Assembly: GCA_009746045.1 (NCBI GenBank)
Contig: RPFO01000573.1
Span: 1-63,119 of the forward strand
Reading direction: 5' to 3'
DNA length: 63,119 bases
Source: Mesostigma viride
Taxonomy: Eukaryota; Streptophyta; Mesostigmatophyceae; Mesostigmatales; Mesostigmataceae
Below, in pieces: positions 36,893 through 46,794 of this stretch; within the stretch, counting starts at the first letter, position 1; each line of letters opens with the position of its first letter. The notes beneath the pieces were generated by a model. That model made no database searches. It was not told the DNA's origin and saw only the letters and a list, made by a program, of their open reading frames with translations. The translations under genes were made by a program, and so were the position numbers.

Positions 36893-38957
36893 CTAATAGC
36901 CCTGCTGCACCGCAAAATCAGCCCGCGTACGGCGGAGCATGATGTCCGCCATGGCCCGAGTCAGCGCCACCGACAAGCGCTGACGCCAATATGACGTCCA
37001 GGTCCGCGCCGACCATGGGGCCCGCTGGCCCTCCAGGTCCAGCCGGTCCTCCCGGAGCCGGCAACACTCCTTGAAGAAGGCGGAGGTCAGGGGCCCCATG
37101 GCCCCAAACTCCTCCAGGACAAAGGGCACCACACGATGGTGCCCGACGTCGCCGTAGGCCAGGAGCTTGGTCCGCTCCGCCCGGTCCGCCGTGTAACCTG
37201 CCGTGAGGGAGGCCCCAGCCACGTGGCTAAGAGCCAAGGGCCGCGCCACCGAAACGTCAATAAGCAGATGCCGGCCACCCCCTCAAAGTCCAGCACCACG
37301 ATGTCAGGCCGGTGGTTGGGGGAATAGAAGGCAGCGCCATCCGCATCCTCGGACCGGATGTTCGCGTGGGGGAAAACCGACCGAATCATGGCGAGCACCA
37401 CCGTCAGGAGGACAGTGTGCAAATACAAATACCAATTCTGATTCTGTTGGCCCCCCATGCAGGCAAGGTAGTGAGTCCCCGTGGGATCCAGCGGCTGCCC
37501 ACAGCTACCACAAGGCCGCCCGGCCGGAACAAGAGGCTGCGGGGCAAATAGCTGGTGCCGGAGCGCCACCGAGTAGTGGCTGGGAGCCAAGGCGAATGGG
37601 GGGCCATGGGAAGAGCACGAAGGTACGCCGAGCCCACACTCCGCAAGGAAAGCGAGAACAGCCACGCACGTCCCTGGGCGTTGAGGTCCGCGAAAAGAGC
37701 AATCCAATCAGCCGTGTGCAGAATACCCGCGTAGGTTTTCTGGTGTTTATCGATGACGCGAGCAGGGAATGCGGCGGGAGATTGAACGGAGGCGACCGAG
37801 GGAGTGCCGCGAGGGAGGTGGCGCTGTACCGCCTGAGCGGCACGGACGGGAGAACAGGCCTGCTGGATCTCAGCATAGGCCTCCTGGATGGCGGTGACGA
37901 AGGGCAAAGGGCTGCTGGGGTCCAGGAGGTCAGGCGCTGCCGTTGCCAAAAGGGGCAGGAGCCGGCAGCTTTCCGCCCACGACTGAGCAACGGAGCCCAA
38001 AAAGGCTGCTGGGGCCAGCCGGGCGGCACGAGTCAGACCGCAGCCACCCATCCGTGCAGGCAGGGAGGCAATGCGAATAGCATGTGGCGGGAGGTCGGGG
38101 CCCGGGACCAGCTGCGCCAAGGCCGACTGGATGCGTTCGTCGTGGCCCTCGGCGGCCAGCCGGACCTGAGACGGAAGAGCGCCCCGGAGCCAGTGAACGA
38201 CGCGAGGGTGAGCGCAAAACCACAGAAGCAGACCCTTGGTCTGCGAATCATGAAGGCGCGCAATCAAGGGCAGTACCTCAGTGCGTGCCTCGAGGGCGGC
38301 CCGCAGAGCATCGATGACAAACGCGGGGTCGCCAACCGGAACGCCGAGGACATCCAACCCATGGAGGCGCTCGTCCCGGCCCAAGAGCTGGGGCGGAAAG
38401 CCGGAGCAATCACCTTGGGGCGAGTACACCGCGCACTTGGCAAGGGTCAACTGGAGGTTGATGTCGGCCACCGCGGTCTGCAGTGCCAGCAGAGCCGCGG
38501 TGGTGTCCGGCACAGGGCCCAGCAGGTAGATATCATCCAAGTAGGCCTGAATAGCGACCGCCGGGTGGGCAGCATGGACCGCTTGGAGGCAACCCTGGAG
38601 GGGGGCGGCAAAGTACAGGGGTCCCAGGGGGTCCCCTTGCTGGGTGCCCGACCGCGACAGCAGGCCGCCGCGAGTGCCGTCCTCCATGATGTGAACCAGT
38701 TGGCCGGGCTGGCCGTAGCACACGGCTGTCCAAGCGTACAAGTCCTCGAAGGACTCCATGACGGCCGCAAACATGCTGGCGCGGGACAGACTGTTGAACG
38801 CGTTGTGGCAGTCGACCTTGACGACAGCGTGGGTGGGGTGGGCCTCGAGGTATATATACAAGCTATTTTTCTGGGCCGCCCATACCAGCACGAGGGGGGT
38901 GATCGGCGGGGGTCGGGAGCTCAGGTCCGGTCCGGCGTACGGCCGCGGGTCGGCCAT
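36893..38957 (-). pseudogene. Decayed non-LTR-like reverse transcriptase
   Basis: The largest frame (37404-38957) has the RT signature: VVKVDCHNAFNSLSRASMF, SRSGTQQGDPLGPLYFA and AYLDDIYLLGP (the Y-x-D-D box with L for M or V). The sequence before the first motif is missing, so the 5' end is truncated. Near 37600 the frame shifts, and the second frame (37087-37707) carries a Cys/His finger, CGSCGQPLDPTGTHYLAC, then RPDIVVLDFEG, an endonuclease-like motif. Near 37240 it shifts again into 36893-37249 (AERTKLLAYGDVGHHRVVPF). The order RT, CCHC-like finger, restriction-like endonuclease matches early-branching site-specific retroelements of protists and algae. At least two frame changes and truncation mean it is a fossil. 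Confidence 0.7.
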
Positions 38958-38978
38958 GCCTTCTCACACCACCGCGGG

Positions 38979-40109
38979 TCATTTTTCCTCCTCTTGGGAC
39001 GCGACCCCGGCCACGATGGTGACCCGCTCGCCGTTCCTCCCCCGCACCCGTTTGTTCGGGATGGAGACGCCGTAGGGCCTGAGCAGGTCCCCCAGCTCCT
39101 CGTTGGTGACTTTCCTCGAGCAGCTGGTCTTCAGCTCTAGGAAGTCGTGGAAGAAGAGCTTGCGGAATGCGGAGAGCTGCATGTGCGCCTGCGGGTCCAG
39201 CCGGACGAGGCGGCTGGCCTTGAGGAAGGTGCGCAGGTGGGCGCCCATGGAGGCGCCTGTGGGGTCCTCCTGCCCCGCGGCGGCGTCCTCCGGCTCCTCC
39301 ATCTCCTCGTCCTCCTGCCTGCCGCCGCCCTCGGGCACCCCTGTCACCCTCGCGGCCTTCTGGCACGCAGCCCGCATCTGCTGCTCCTCCTCGTCCGCGG
39401 ACGGCCACATGAGGCGGTGGGTGAGCGCGTCGCTCTTCTTGCCCCCCTTCCCCGTGTGGTTGTGGTAGTTGAGCGTGAGGCGCTGCCTGAGGTTGCGGAT
39501 GGTCGCGTCGACCCAGGCGGGCGGCTGCACGCCGTGCTCGGACAGGTGCTTGCGGACCGCCCGCAGCTGCAGGAGGTCGGTGAGGTCGTACACCCCGCTG
39601 GCGCTGCAGTCCTCCAGGAAGGCCTCCTCCTGCTCTCCGACGGTGAGACATAACTCGTACTTCTGCATGTACTCGACGGCCCAGTCCCTCTTCTCCTTCC
39701 GGTCGGCGACCCCGGTCCTGTGCTGGAAGAAGCCCTTGATGTCGAACCACCAGGGGGCGGGGGGGATCTCGCGCGCCACGGGGGCGTCCGAGTGGCGCAG
39801 GGCCAGGTTCTGCACCCACATCCACCTCTTGGCGGGGGTGCACGAGTTGGCGAGGACCCCCCCCCTCGCCTGGAACACGGCGGCCCACACCCGCGTGTGG
39901 TCCGTCCACTTGTCCTGGTCCATGAGCCGGAAGTCGTATGAGGGCAGCCCCTTGAGCTCGAGGAAGTCCCGGAAGGCGGGCGCGACGTCCTTCTCCACGC
40001 TGATCCAGTCCACGCAGTGGGCGGCGGGCACCACGTGCCGGTCCGCGAACTCGCACGCCAGCCGCGCCAGCTCGTCCAGGGTGAAGGGGCACTCTCCCGG
40101 GGTCGCCAT
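38979..40109 (-). CDS. Unknown 376-residue protein
   Basis: 376 residues from ATG 40109. It is globular and rich in Trp and charged residues (DKWTDHTRVWAAVFQARG, APWWFDIKGFFQHRTG). A helical segment with an acidic low-complexity linker (QEDEEMEEPEDAAAGQED) separates the N-terminal 230 residues from a C-terminal domain (FRKLFFHDFLELKTSCSRK). The first part contains LELKGLPSYDFRLMDQ, and the C-terminal FLELK echoes it, so an internal duplication is possible. Family unknown. Confidence 0.5.
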   Translation of the reverse strand: MATPGECPFTLDELARLACEFADRHVVPAAHCVDWISVEKDVAPAFRDFLELKGLPSYDFRLMDQDKWTDHTRVWAAVFQARGGVLANSCTPAKRWMWVQNLALRHSDAPVAREIPPAPWWFDIKGFFQHRTGVADRKEKRDWAVEYMQKYELCLTVGEQEEAFLEDCSASGVYDLTDLLQLRAVRKHLSEHGVQPPAWVDATIRNLRQRLTLNYHNHTGKGGKKSDALTHRLMWPSADEEEQQMRAACQKAARVTGVPEGGGRQEDEEMEEPEDAAAGQEDPTGASMGAHLRTFLKASRLVRLDPQAHMQLSAFRKLFFHDFLELKTSCSRKVTNEELGDLLRPYGVSIPNKRVRGRNGERVTIVAGVASQEEEK

Positions 40110-40133
40110 GTATATGTGTCATGCGACGAGATG

Positions 40134-40538
40134 TTATTTGTCACCACGTAAGCGCGCGTTGTGCTCGTCCATCGCCCTCATCTGACTCCGCATTTCATCG
40201 GGAAGATTATATTTGGTGCACGAGGCAAGTCCTTGGGTGATTATTTGGCAAATCACCGATAAGACCTTTTGGCCCTTCGACACCTGCTGCTGGGGGGGCG
40301 CGGACGTCTGCATCCCGGCTGTCTCGTCCACAAAGGTCTCCCCACCCGCGAAGGGCTTATCGGGCACCCCCCCAGGCACAGGAAGGCGGACCTGGGTGCC
40401 CCTTTGCTGGCCATGAAACCAGGGTGGGGGGGGTAAAAAGGGCTCATCAACTTCCCTTCTCCGGAGTGCCGACACCAATAAAATAACGAGACTCGCAAGA
40501 ACGACGATGAAGAGAGCGCCGACTAGGAGGCCACCCAT
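40134..40538 (-). CDS. N-terminally anchored membrane protein
   Basis: 134 residues from ATG 40538. The TM segment starts at once (MGGLLVGALFIVVLASLVIL) and is followed by a Pro-rich stalk and a C-terminal helix (KVLSVICQIITQGLASCTKY). The MGG start could be myristoylated. Family unknown; probably a virion membrane protein. Confidence 0.6.
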   Translation of the reverse strand: MGGLLVGALFIVVLASLVILLVSALRRREVDEPFLPPPPWFHGQQRGTQVRLPVPGGVPDKPFAGGETFVDETAGMQTSAPPQQQVSKGQKVLSVICQIITQGLASCTKYNLPDEMRSQMRAMDEHNARLRGDK

Positions 40539-40554
40539 TTACATGTACCTGTCA

Positions 40555-40941
40555 TTATTTATAAACGAGGACGTAAACAAGTAGCGCCGTTGCCAGAACC
40601 AGCACGACGGAGGCGGCGATTGCCACCGAACGCCCGCCGTCGCGGTCACGACGGGTGATCAGCTGGCGTTGGAATTGGTCGCGTCGCTCCATGTATCCCT
40701 CGATCGAGTCCCTTCTCAGCGTGGTCGCACGAAACTGGTCCCTTTGCACCTCAGCCGAGGGCCCTTGGTTGACGTTTGTGGGAGCCCTGGGTGCGTCAGT
40801 GGTGGTGGGCGGTGGCGAGGTTGCCGACGAACGGTTCTCCCTCTCTGCGACCATTTCGGCCTTCAGCTCCTTGTAGGAGGGCTGTCCTTGCAGGGGAAGG
40901 TTCCCCGTCTGGTACAAGTACGTAGGGGGGTAGAAGGGCAT
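40555..40941 (-). CDS. C-terminally anchored membrane protein
   Basis: 128 residues from ATG 40941 (MPFYPPTYLYQTGN); the longer frame from 41109 would run into the next gene. A disordered N-terminus (SATSPPPTTTDAPRAPT) and a charged helix precede a C-terminal TM (AIAASVVLVLATALLVYVLV). This is the mirror layout of the gene at 40134. Confidence 0.6.
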   Translation of the reverse strand: MPFYPPTYLYQTGNLPLQGQPSYKELKAEMVAERENRSSATSPPPTTTDAPRAPTNVNQGPSAEVQRDQFRATTLRRDSIEGYMERRDQFQRQLITRRDRDGGRSVAIAASVVLVLATALLVYVLVYK

Positions 40942-41053
40942 GATGATAGTGTTACAATAACGCAGGTTATTTTGGCGCACTGCTGCGGGCGTCGGACGAG
41001 GCCGGAGTAGGTACCCCTCCCCCTCTAGCCCGAATGCCAGCATAAGGATTGTC

Positions 41054-41803
41054 TCACCCCCGGCGCACCCCTCCTCCGGAGCGCCTCGCGACCCTTCTCG
41101 CCCCGACACGATGGCCGCCTCCTTTACCGTCGTTTAAGTAGTAAACTTTCGCGCCCATAGACTCGGCGAGCTTCCTCCGCTTCTCCCTCGACGCCTGCTC
41201 CGTGGGTGGCACCTCGCGATTTCTCCTCTCTCTCATCTCCTGGTCTTTTGCCTGCTGGACCGCTTTCCCCGGCAGCTGCTGTTTTCGCTCCTTTTCGCGA
41301 TGATACCGCTCCTTATTTCGCTCAGTCTCCTTATTTCGAAACTGCCTTAACTTGATCTCGGGCGCGTTCTCTATCATGTCCGCTCTCCACTCACTCTCTC
41401 TGGCGGCCTTTTGCGCCCTCCGGAACGCCTCTGGATCCGCCAGCCGCTGCCTCTCCCTCTCCGCCCATGCCTCTTCCCGCGCCCGCTCTCGTGCGGCCCT
41501 CCCCTCCCTCCACTCCGTGTGTCTTTGGAGCCAGGGGGGGTCGTCCGACATCAGGAAGGCCTCCAGCTCGGCTACCGAGGAACCGGTATCCCCCGGTCCC
41601 GGTGGCGGGTCGTCCGACGTGAGGAACGCCTCCCACGAGAAACCACCGGATCCGGCCGCGTCACCTGTGGCCTCGTGCCCACTCGCGGTGGGGGGTACCG
41701 CATCGTGTGCGCGCACCCGGTGTCTGGAGTGGGTTCCTTTCGCCCTCGAGGGCGCCTTGCTCTTCTTCTTCGCGTTACTCGCGGTCGCGCGACCTCTCGC
41801 CAT
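41054..41803 (-). CDS. Basic coiled-coil protein with HRVRA motif
   Basis: 249 residues from ATG 41803. The N-terminus is basic (NAKKKSKAPSRAKGTHSRHR) and holds SRHRVRAHD. A duplicated acidic box (AFLTSDDPP and AFLMSDDPP) follows, then a long Arg/Glu helix (AARERAREEAWAERERQRLA). With the genes at 11291, 14994 and 31019 it forms a set that shares only the HRVRA motif. A virion core or DNA-binding role is inferred. Confidence 0.55.
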   Translation of the reverse strand: MARGRATASNAKKKSKAPSRAKGTHSRHRVRAHDAVPPTASGHEATGDAAGSGGFSWEAFLTSDDPPPGPGDTGSSVAELEAFLMSDDPPWLQRHTEWREGRAARERAREEAWAERERQRLADPEAFRRAQKAARESEWRADMIENAPEIKLRQFRNKETERNKERYHREKERKQQLPGKAVQQAKDQEMRERRNREVPPTEQASREKRRKLAESMGAKVYYLNDGKGGGHRVGARRVARRSGGGVRRG

Positions 41804-41833
41804 GTGTTCGATACCATGGTGGCAGTTTTTTTT

Positions 41834-42364
41834 TCAGCGGTGCTTGCACGTGAATTCCAGCACCATGGCGAACGTCTCGTCTGCCAGGTTGAGTAGGACG
41901 CGAGGGCGCTTCCCGTCTTCATCAAGTGCGGGGGGGATCTCGTAGATCTCCACCTCGACGGACTGCACGCCCGGGAGCTCCGGGGTGAAGATGACCTTCT
42001 CGTCCATCTCGTGGGCGGGGCGGTACAGCTCCACCCCGTTGGGCATCACGAAGAAGTACGCCTTGCCCGCCATGAAGTCCTTGACGGTGGCGGACGTGAT
42101 GTCGGGTCCGGGCGCGGCGGGCACGGCGGTCACGACCTTGTCGAGGCTCCTGTCGCCCACCTTGACGTGCACGGCGGTGCTCAGTCCGACCCCCGCGGTG
42201 GCGGGGACATTGGCCCACACGAGGCGGCAGGAGGTGACGTCGCGGAGGGGGGACTTCAGCAGGAACACGGTGTGTCCCGCCCCGTTCGAGCCGGTCAGGA
42301 ACACCTGCATCCTCTTTTCTAACCCGGCGCTGGGTCCGGTGCAGCTCGATAGCGCGTAGTTCAT
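41834..42364 (-). CDS. Beta-rich structural-type protein, unknown
   Basis: 176 residues from ATG 42364. The mix of short strands (GHTVFLLKSPLRDVTSCRLV, AYFFVMPNGVELYRPAHEMD) and two Cys suggests a compact beta sandwich such as a minor capsid or spike protein. No family is recognised. It overlaps the start of the next gene's stop by 4 bases (42361-42364). Confidence 0.5.
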   Translation of the reverse strand: MNYALSSCTGPSAGLEKRMQVFLTGSNGAGHTVFLLKSPLRDVTSCRLVWANVPATAGVGLSTAVHVKVGDRSLDKVVTAVPAAPGPDITSATVKDFMAGKAYFFVMPNGVELYRPAHEMDEKVIFTPELPGVQSVEVEIYEIPPALDEDGKRPRVLLNLADETFAMVLEFTCKHR

Positions 42365-42762
42365 CGGGGCTGGGGTACGATACTCTTAGGAGTCATTTTT
42401 TTCATCCACGCGTACAGGGCCAGCACGGAGAGCGCGACGACGGCGAAGGAGATGCCCACGAGCAGCTTGATCTTGCGCGCGTCCTCTTGGGCGTCCTTGG
42501 CCAGCACGCTCTTCATCTGCGTCTCGTACGCGTACCGCTGCTCCTCCAGCGCGCGGGTGGCCTCCTCTTCCATCCCGGATCGCTGCAGCACGAGCGCGTC
42601 GTTCACTTGCGTCTCCATAGGGGCCAGGGCTCTACTTACGGCGTCGGCGGCTGCCCTCGCGGCCATGGCGGCCGTCAGACACGCCGTCGTGAGTGTGTCT
42701 TTGCACTGGGCCACGATGTCGGGTGGGTACCCGGAGGTGTCCGGCGCGGACTTATTTCCCAT
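42361..42762 (-). CDS. Probably myristoylated membrane protein
   Basis: 133 residues from ATG 42762. The start MGNKSAP is a textbook N-myristoylation sequence (G2, S5). An Ala-rich helix (AAMAARAAADAVSRALAP) and a coiled coil lead to a TM near residues 101-121 (LLVGISFAVVALSVLALYAW). Myristoylated entry/fusion or L1R-like proteins of large DNA viruses share this start, but the size and lack of Cys pattern do not support a specific match. Confidence 0.6.
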   Translation of the reverse strand: MGNKSAPDTSGYPPDIVAQCKDTLTTACLTAAMAARAAADAVSRALAPMETQVNDALVLQRSGMEEEATRALEEQRYAYETQMKSVLAKDAQEDARKIKLLVGISFAVVALSVLALYAWMKKMTPKSIVPQPR

Positions 42763-42971
42763 GTAGCGAGTTGTAAGGTAACGGAGGTTTTTTTGTCACG
42801 TTCGTCCACGTGCGGGGGTCGAACCCGCCCCGTAGTCGCCCTGACGCGACGTGGATGGGGACTTACCTGATGGGCCTGACGGGGTGGAGTTCCTGCGTGC
42901 ATGCAAACGAAACGAGGTCAGTCAAACGCGAAAACAAAGAGGAGGACGGGCGGGGCTACGCCTCAGACGCC

Positions 42972-43547
42972 TCAGAAGAACCTGATGTGTTTCGGGACAC
43001 CGGTCGCCCTCGCGACCAGCGCGCGGCGAGACAGAGGGGCGACCTTCTTCTTCTTTTTCTTCCGCTGGTGACTGGCGGCCGACGCGCGGGCGGGGGCACT
43101 GGAATCGCCGAAACGGATGTGCTTGCCGCTCCACGCGGACTTGATCCGGGGGAACGTGCGGCCCGGGGCGCAGTACCCGGCGCTGGTCCTTGGCAACAGG
43201 ATGCGGCGACGGTACTGGGTGCGCCCGAGCTGGGCGCAGGCCTTGCGCCACCTCGACGCCGTGGCACTCGATGCGCGCCTCTTCCTCTGCACGTCGTAGT
43301 ACCTCTGATCGCCTTCCGCGAGCGCCACGAAATTGGCCTTTTTCAACTCGGGCCACCCCATCATGTACTCCGTGGCCTTGATCGCGTTATTCTGGTAATC
43401 CCTGTATTTGTCTCTCGCCTTGAGGTTTGTAATTTTCTTAAGATTGCGCCCGATGTCGTCGGCCCGCGCACCAGCTAGGTCGGACAGAAAACTGCGATAG
43501 AGGTCCTTCGCCTGCTTGGGGGTCTCCTTCCAGTTGCTCCTTCCCAT
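42972..43547 (-). CDS. Basic protein with Lys-rich tail
   Basis: 191 residues from ATG 43547 (MGRSNWKETPKQAK). The first 100 residues are helical and charged (NLKKITNLKARDKYRDYQNN, ELKKANFVALAEG). A basic region follows (QYRRRILLPRTSAGYC, QRKKKKKKVAPLSRR). KHIRF occurs twice (GKHIRFGD and PKHIRFF). It starts 40 bases from the 3' end of the helicase gene. Possibly a DNA-binding virion protein; family unknown. Confidence 0.5.
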   Translation of the reverse strand: MGRSNWKETPKQAKDLYRSFLSDLAGARADDIGRNLKKITNLKARDKYRDYQNNAIKATEYMMGWPELKKANFVALAEGDQRYYDVQRKRRASSATASRWRKACAQLGRTQYRRRILLPRTSAGYCAPGRTFPRIKSAWSGKHIRFGDSSAPARASAASHQRKKKKKKVAPLSRRALVARATGVPKHIRFF

Positions 43548-43588
43548 GTTCGATATACATAGCACACGAGAAAAAAAAAAGACCAGGA

Positions 43589-45953
43589 CTACTTCTTGCA
43601 TTCCAGAGGCGGCCTGTTCGCGGCCCTCATCATGTTCGGCTGGTTGTGGAAGGACTTGAGGAACTCGCAGTCTATGGAGGCGTCCCGCAAGATGGCCAGC
43701 AGTCGCTCCAGGTCCGGGTTCGACCCTCTGGCCTTCGCGTCCTGGTACACGAGCTTGTCCACCGACGGGGTGCCGCCCTGCCCGCCGCCCGTCAGCACTC
43801 CCATCTGGATCTCCGCGATGCGTTTGTACAATTGGAGGGCGGCCCTCACGTTCGGCGCGAGACTCCTCTTCCTGAGGTCCTTGGACACGTTGTCCAGTTT
43901 CAGCTGCACCATCTGTCGCATCATCTGGACCTTGTCCGCCGGTATCTTGTCGAGGACCTGGCGACTGGACGAGGAGGACCCGGGAGGCACGGCGAAGTAC
44001 CGGTGCACGCGGACCTTCCACTCCGCTTTCGGCAGCGCCTTGTGAGAGCAGTGCCGCACCGCCCTAGCTATGGCCTGCTTCTCCGAGTTGGCGTTCACGA
44101 GGGGCTCCATGATGTGCACGTCGGTCACCGCCTTGAGGTCGAGGCCTTCGTTGTACCTCCTCCGGGCCAGCACGATCTGGAGGAGCTCCCCGCGCTTGTT
44201 CGCGTCCGAGTTGAACACCTCTCGGAAGGCCTTGAGCTGCCCCTCGGTCGTTTCGCCGTCCAGGACCGCGAAACGTTTCCGAGGAGGCAACGGACCGCCC
44301 GGGGTGAAGCGCGAGTACCCGATGGCGGACAGCACCTTTGCCAGGTCCGCGATCCCGTGGACGTTGAAGTAGGAGTACACGTAGTGCTTGCCCCCTTTGA
44401 GGAAGATCTCCACCATTTTCTGGAACTTGGGGGAGAGAACGGGCAGTTGCCTCAGTAGCTGGTTGGAGGGCACGCTTCTGAGGGGCACGCAATTGGCTAT
44501 CTTCCTGGCCTCCGCGTACCAGTATCGCTCCCTGTCCTTCGCGGGGATGTCGCGTCTGCTTTCCTTGAACCGCGCCTTGTACAGCTCGAACTGCTTGGCG
44601 CTCATCGGGACATCGTACTCCTCCATGGACGCGATCTCCGGGAAGGAGTTGGTGTCCCCGGTGTAGTCGACGAATGAAATCATGCCCCGGACCCGGTCGG
44701 GCGTGATGTTCGCCATGGTAAACACGGGGAAGTTGACGGGGCGTATCATGTTGACGAGCCACAGGATCTCCGCCACGGAATCGCCGGGGGTCGCCGTGAG
44801 GATGACCATGAAGAGGTTCTGGGAGGTGTCGGTGTTCTGCGTGGCCAGGAACTCCTTCAGCGCCCGGTGGTCCTCTTGCTGTCCAGGCAGCGGCTTGAAC
44901 AGGTTCTGCACCTCGTCCATGACCAAGAGCGCGTTGTTGAGCACGCTCGTGTCGAAGTTCTTCCTGGCCTTGTGGACCCCTATGGCGTGCGATAGTTGCG
45001 TGAAGGTGACGATCTCGCGATTCCACACGCGCTTCCTGAGCTCTGCCAGCACGGTCTTTGGGTCCTTCCCTTTGAATCGAGGGTAGAGGGTCGCGCACTT
45101 CGCGATCTCCTCCAGGGAGTTGTTGGTCTTGTTCTCCTTGCTCGTGGCCAGCACGAAGTTCTTCTTGGTGTCCCAGAACGCGTCCAGTGCCCCCATGGCC
45201 GTGCAGGTCTTGCCGGACCCGGTGGAGTGCCACGCCAGGAAACCGCGCGACGGGTAGTGCGGGCTCAGAGACGCGATCTTCTTCAGGTGCAGGTTGACCA
45301 CCGCCTGCTGGGGGGCCAGCTTTCTGGCTCCCATCGGCGCGTCACACCCCGCCTCGTCGGGGCGCCGCAGTTCGGGGGGCAGGAATCCCTCCACGTCTCC
45401 GTCGAAGAACCTCTTAACGAACTGCGCGTATTGGGTGTCCCTGACGGGATGCGGCCACGCCCCCGGGGTGGGCTCGACGGCAACCGTGGTGGGAGGCTTG
45501 CTGGGATCGTACAAGACCATTTGCCACTGACTGTAGTCCGGCGGCGCTTCTGGGGCTTTTTCGGGGGGCTTTTCCGCGGTCTTCTCCGGAGCAGCTGGAG
45601 CCTTTTCGGCGGGCTTTTCCGCGGTCTTCTCCGGAGCAGCTGGGGTGTCTGCTTTTTCGCTCAGGCGCACGAGCCGCTTCAGGGGGCGCTTGGGGGGCGC
45701 GTGGGTGGGCAGGTTGTCCACGTCCACCTCTTCCTCCTCGTCCGGGAATGCCGCCTTCTCGCTCTCCCTGACCAGCTGCCTGAGACGGCTTTGAATCCCC
45801 CCCTTCGGTTTTGTGGCGGTCTCGGGCTCTTTTTCGCTCAGGCGCACGAGCCGCTTCAGGGGGCGCTTGGGGGGCGCGTGGGCGGGCAGGTTGTCCACGT
45901 CCACCTCTTCCTCCTCGTCCGGGAACGCCGCCTTCTCGCTCTCCCTGACCAGC
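43589..45953 (-). CDS. D6/D11-type SNF2-like helicase, main part
   Basis: About 780 residues of a superfamily 2 helicase of the kind conserved in large DNA viruses (poxvirus D6R/D11L and relatives, used in early transcription or termination). Motifs in order: Walker A HSTGSGKTCTAMG, the DEVQ box in VMDEVQNLF, TATPGDS (motif III), and the QxxxR-type motif VI AIARAVRHCSHKALPK. The N-terminal 200 residues are low-complexity repeats (LPAHAPPKRPLKRLVRLSEK, ESEKAAFPDEEEE). The 5' end of the open frame stops at the foldback element (45954-46390), and the gene continues on its far side. The catalytic part is intact. Confidence 0.8.
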
Positions 45954-46390
45954 AGTTAGGTTAAACAGTGCCGGAACCTTTTGCCCACTGAGGCAAATCG
46001 GGCCGGAACACTATTTTGCCCGGAATAACCACTTCCGAGCACCCAAGTTAATTCGGCCTGTGCACCTTGGAGGTCAGGGGTTCGAATCCTCACTGAGGCA
46101 GCTCCGGCGCATTTAGTGGTGCGTGCTCAGCGGCCTAGGCGGATGTCTCGGGCTCTTCGTCCCCCCTCCACGAGGCCAGGTTTTAGTTACGTTAAATAGT
46201 GCCGGAACCTTTTGCCGCCTGAGGCAAATCGGTCCGTAACACTATTTTGCCCGGAATAACCACTTCCGAGCACCCAAGTTAATTCGGCCGAATTAACTTG
46301 GGTGCTCGGAAGTGGTTATTCCGGGCAAAATAGTGTTACGGACCGATTTGCCTCAGGCGGCAAAAGGTTCCGGCACTATTTAACGTAACT
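45954..46390. mobile_element. 437-bp foldback/MITE-like element in the helicase gene
   Basis: The element is bounded by the 5-bp target duplication CCAGC (45949-45953 and 46391-46395); the helicase repeat unit reads straight across once one copy is removed. The ends are inverted repeats of about 105 bp starting AGTTASGTTAAAYAGTGCCGG. A third copy of the end sequence in direct orientation (46185-46287) and the right end form a perfect 206-bp palindrome with its axis at 46287.5. The interior (46060-46180) has a GGGTTCGAATCCT tRNA B-box-like piece. There is no transposase, so mobility would be in trans. Confidence 0.85.
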
Positions 46391-46715
46391 CCAGCTGCCT
46401 GAGACGGCTTTGAATCCCCCCCTTCGGTTTTGTGGCGGTCTCGGGCTCTTTTTTGCTCAGGCGCACGAGCCGCTTCAGGGGGCGCTTGGGGGGCGCGTGG
46501 GCGGGCAGGTTGTCCACGTCCACCTCTTCCTCCTCGTCCGGGAACGCCGCCTTCTCGCTCTCCCTAACCAGCCGTTTAAGACGTTTCTGTATACCTCCTT
46601 TAGAGCGAACGGCGTGTTTCGACCAGACGGCGGCACGGGGGAGGGTGATGTCTACCTCCTCGTCTCGGCCGTACCTTGACGAGGATCGCTGTCGAGCGTG
46701 ATGGACCCGTATCAT
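46391..46715 (-). CDS. D6/D11-type helicase, 5' part split off by the element
   Basis: The frame from ATG 46715 (MIRVHHARQRSSSRYG) encodes the N-terminus and one copy of the low-complexity repeat (GGIQKRLKRLVRESEKAAFP, KRPLKRLVRLSKKEPETATK) also found downstream of the element. It enters the element and stops after four codons. Because this part is repetitive and without motifs, a start inside the main part could still give an active helicase. The two parts belong to one gene by the shared repeats and the target duplication. Confidence 0.7.
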
Positions 46716-46794
46716 CTGTGCTTCTTAATGTACTCACAGAATAATTGTGTACGCTTAGGCCCTCCTAAAGATCCCGTCCCATGATGCAGCAGAG

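Noticed and set aside
37203-39140. A 645-codon plus-strand frame
   Set aside because: It is antisense to the reverse transcriptase remnant, where the YLDD and GDPLGPL motifs lie on the minus strand.
42922-44021. Long extension of the 42972 gene to 44021
   Set aside because: The extension is antisense-like sequence inside the helicase coding region; ATG 43547 with its own leader is the likely start.
46040-46115. A tRNA gene in the foldback element
   Set aside because: Only a B-box/T-arm-like piece (GGGTTCGAATCCT) with a plausible variable loop is present; D-arm and acceptor stem cannot be formed.
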